Below are positions 60,982-64,000 of a stretch of 64,000 bases of DNA, piece after piece. Each line of letters begins with the position of its first letter. The stretch's first letter is position 1. A model generated the notes under the pieces. That model was not told the origin of the DNA. It was given only the letters and a program-made list of their open reading frames with translations, and ran no database searches. Both the position numbers and the translations under genes were made by a program. Where the stretch lies: positions 18,365,912 to 18,429,911 of the forward strand of contig OZ023188.1 in the NCBI GenBank assembly GCA_963995505.1. The letters are read 5' to 3'. Source of the stretch: Hypericum androsaemum (Eukaryota > Streptophyta > Magnoliopsida > Malpighiales > Hypericaceae).

Positions 60982-63831
60982 CTAGCTCTCTGAGGGGAAC
61001 AAGTCAGAACGGCAGATATCCCCTCGACAAAGTGGGCAGACCCTGCAACCAACCCATACTTAGCAAATTGTCCTAAAGGGAAACAAAACTGGAGAACTTG
61101 GACGTGGGACGGCGTACTATTGGCAAAAAGAGTTAATTCATAAGCCATATTTGTGGCTAATTTCCACGTCCAATTTGGAATCAGAATACAAGATGCTCGA
61201 ACAACACACAAAGGGCATGCAGCTCAAAGATGTATTCATTGCATTCTTTGGGACTTCGAACAAAAAATGAGGCCATATAAGAAAGTTTACCGTACCTGTG
61301 AATCTCCTTGAGCCACTTATCTACACATGCACCATGAAATTCATGATGACAAGGCAGTACCCGCATGCTATCTCCGTCCTCGTACTCCACAAGGCATATA
61401 TAACATCTGCCACAATGTTTCAGGACTATATTACATTTCTTTCTTCTAATGCCCAACTGTGATAAATTATAGATATCAAGGGTTATAGCGGGATACGTCA
61501 CAGTTTAACAAGCTTTCAAACAGACTTCAATGACAAAGCTAGCATTCAAGGAACATCCGGAGAAGAGTTGGCCAATTTAGACAAGGCATTTATAAACAAC
61601 GTGATTTTCAGCAATAAAATAGGACTTACTGAGCTGCCTCCTCGTTCTGATGTTTGTGGGATTTGCTGTATGATTTCAAAGGCAAAGAGTCCACCACATC
61701 AACAGGTGCAGGGACAGATCCAAGTGAAGACACAGAATTCCGAGACGATAATACCACAGATTGTTGGTGAATTTCATCCAGAACCTAGTTAAGAAAAAGA
61801 GTAGGAGATCTCAGCTCATGGATGGCATATGGTAAAGCATGGATACTGGTAGAGTTTCATAAGGTGGACATAGTTGAACTCAGAGTCCACCTCAAACAGA
61901 GCTTCAGCCAGCATGACAATTCTTGATATACTTGCTCTAGCACTGGTGTCATCATTTGGATTGGCATCCCGATTATTTACTCGGCATGTGCAACGACCAG
62001 TCCTGTGTTGACCAGATAGTATACAAGACCGCTCATGTCCAGAAAGGTTCTCAAAACGACTTCCTAATCGCTGCAGAGCACGAACCTAAGCCATTCAAAA
62101 ACAATGGTAACTTAAGGAGAATATTAGACACGGCAAATTGAAAGAGAAGAAAAGTGGATGGGATCTAGTGAAGCACGAATATCACCTAATCTTGGTAAAA
62201 CAAAGTAATTGTCACACACAAAAAGGACCTAGCAATTGCTCAGGATAAAAATGCGTCATTACCAAAGGAACTAAATGGGTGACCACCCATGAACATTATG
62301 TAGTATGGAGGAACAAGAAATAGCACACCAACCCTGTGGGTGGACACATATCATAAATCATGGCATATGCTTGAAGGAAACAGCATTTGTTAAAATATCA
62401 CATGGCACGTTTAGCTCCTTTACAAACTCAGCGCAGAATTACATACCTGTGATCGTATCCGTCTCCTCCTTTCCAGGAAATTTGATCTGTGCTCCAACAA
62501 GTCTCGATACCTGGCTTCTCTTGACCTTGAGGTTTCCAGCTCACTATCTTGCATGCTGAAAGAAGAGTTGGACATGCTTGAGGAAGGATATCCGGATCTG
62601 CTGGTTAAAGTTATAGCATCGCCTTCAGATTCCAAAACTCCCATCTCCTCATCAGCCAGGGCATGCCTCTCACCACCTTGAATGTCAATCATCACTTCTC
62701 TCTCTTGTTGCAGAGGGGAAAGTGTGAGGTCAGATAACGATGATCTACGAAGAACTCTATCACGAAGTCTTCCAACACTTAGAGTTCGACTAAAACGAAC
62801 ATTGCGCTCAATAGGTTCTCTCACTCCGGCCCTTCGTTCAGAGAGTCTAGTGTCAGTACCATCTATACCACTAAGACTTGATGACGTGTGTGAGCTACCA
62901 TTAATAACCAAGCCGTTTCCACCCCTAGTAACACCATGACCAGATGAAATTGATTCATTTTCTTGGATGTTAACAAAAGATTCATGTCCTTGCCTGTACA
63001 AGTTGAAGCCAGTAGGTGTATCTTCGCCGTGGTGAATTGAACTTGCATTGGGCAGCAAGGTCGGGAGAGAGTCACTTTGAGAACCATTGCCACTGAGACC
63101 TCCATTGGCAGATCTTGAACGAGATCTAAATCCTTCCTTGTCGGTCAACATTCTCAGACTAGCAGAAGGAACAGGATAAGCCCTTGACGACCCTAAACTG
63201 GCTGCCCTACCAAGTCTGAAGCTAACATTACCAGGACCAAAACTAAAACGAGAAAGAAAGCGGCTTGGAGAAGTAGCTTGAGCAGAGCTACTGCCAATTC
63301 TAGGCACTGTGTTTGTGATTCTCGCTTCACTCCATCCACCAAGCTCACAACTAGAATCCGTACAGGGAAGTTCATCTGATTGCTCTGGCTTGACCTTTCT
63401 GCAGCAGTCGATCTTCACCTGACCGGACCTTGCCTCATCCGGCTCAGTAGATGAACCCTTGCATACATCCCCCTTACTCCCATCGCCGCAACCCTAAGAA
63501 AACAACAGTAACAGTTGTTCCATTAGCACACCAGAACCAATCAACTCATTCATCACAAAAAACCCGCCTTTAGCTAATTCTAGAAGCACATTTAGCTAAC
63601 TTTAACAGGAACCAAAGAGGAGACGATAAAGATTCTAACATTGTGGTGATCGCGAGGGCTGCGAGATCCGGATGTCGTCCCAAGGCAAGACGACTGGAAA
63701 ACCCTACTCCCTCTACACCTCCCTCTCCTCCCATTCCCGCCACGCGGCGTCAAAGGAGAAGACGTGGCGTTGTCACCGCCTCCTCCTCCTCCTCCGCCGC
63801 CGCAAGAGGCCTTGCTACCCTTGATTCCCAT
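60982..63831 (-). CDS. RING-H2 finger E3 ubiquitin ligase-like protein
   Basis: Six exons on the reverse strand: 63640-63831, 62447-63493, 61891-62085, 61630-61784, 61296-61406 and 60982-61042; 586 aa. The N-terminus has a poly-Gly run (CCG/CCT repeats) and a possible N-myristoylation start (MGIKGSK). The middle is Ser/Arg-rich and disordered-looking. A helical segment [22 protein letters not shown] precedes the RING. The C3H2C3 finger occupies about 531-573 ([38 protein letters not shown]) and the protein ends soon after. Such fingers recruit E2 enzymes for substrate ubiquitination. The finger is split by an intron after the second zinc-binding half, so the last coding exon is only 61 bp. 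The substrate is unknown. Exon joins all keep frame. Confidence 0.92.
63779..63804. repeat. trinucleotide repeat in RING-H2 exon 1
   Basis: CCT/CCG triplets that encode the poly-Gly run on the reverse strand. Length variation here would change the glycine count without breaking the frame. Confidence 0.85.
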
Positions 63832-64000
63832 CTCAAGGTCCCACCTTTATGAACATAAATATAATCCACTAGCTGAACCCACCCAACCCCTTCCTCTTGG
63901 AGCCTGTTCAGATCTGGAGAGGCTGATCGGAAGATGGTTAGGTTAGGGTTTGGTCATAAAGTTGGCATTTTTATGTCTTCCATTTGGTTTATTTGGTTCT
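63832..64000 (-). promoter_or_regulatory. 5' leader/promoter of the RING-H2 gene
   Basis: Short flank up to the window end. On the gene strand it contains an AACCCTAACC telo-box-like motif (about 63939-63950). No TATA box is clear. Confidence 0.45.

Overview
The window is nuclear DNA of a flowering plant, most likely a eudicot. Evidence: spliced genes with GT-AG introns, AT-rich spacers, Ty1/copia LTR retrotransposons, small TIR elements, and plant-type families (R2R3-MYB, GH28 polygalacturonase, SPIRAL1-like, group B MAP kinase). I cannot name the species from sequence alone. No rRNA, tRNA or CRISPR array was seen.

Layout. 1-8926: a decayed Ty1/copia element (444-6484, TSD CTTGT), then a gene-free stretch with an (AT)n tract. 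8927-20433: three forward genes, an R2R3-MYB close to Arabidopsis MYB103, ribosomal protein eS10, and a TEY MAP kinase close to MPK13. 20434-23347: a reverse polygalacturonase-like gene converging on the kinase. 23348-36003: intergenic DNA, then an old short LTR element (26876-35998, TSD ATGTT) whose 3' LTR was split by a younger copia element (29495-35561, TSD GGCCT). 36693-38171: a SPIRAL1-like gene. 42378-43543: a near-perfect foldback element ending 36 bp before the start codon of an ALKBH8-like RRM/2OG-oxygenase gene (43580-45934). 46654-50509: reverse NUP96. 50838-60749: a tandem segmental duplication with two intact copies of a small gene of unrecognised family (probable winged-helix C-terminus). 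The first copy has been enlarged by several DNA transposons. 60982-63831: a reverse RING-H2 E3 ligase gene whose 3' flank lies inside the duplicated unit.

The host genes look like ordinary chromosomal neighbours, not a cluster with one function. Functions covered are secondary-wall transcription (MYB103-like), translation (eS10; ALKBH8-like tRNA wobble modification), MAPK signalling, wall pectin, microtubules (SP1L), nuclear transport (NUP96) and ubiquitination (RING-H2).

The most unusual signals are in the mobile DNA. Both copia copies lack a TGG-type tRNA primer site after the 5' LTR. Instead they carry two crossing complementary segment pairs that could form a pseudoknot directly before the gag start. 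A family of long-arm foldback TIR elements with 8-9 bp TSDs recurs three times. The tandem duplication supplies true empty sites for several insertions. I did not find a clear new multi-gene system.
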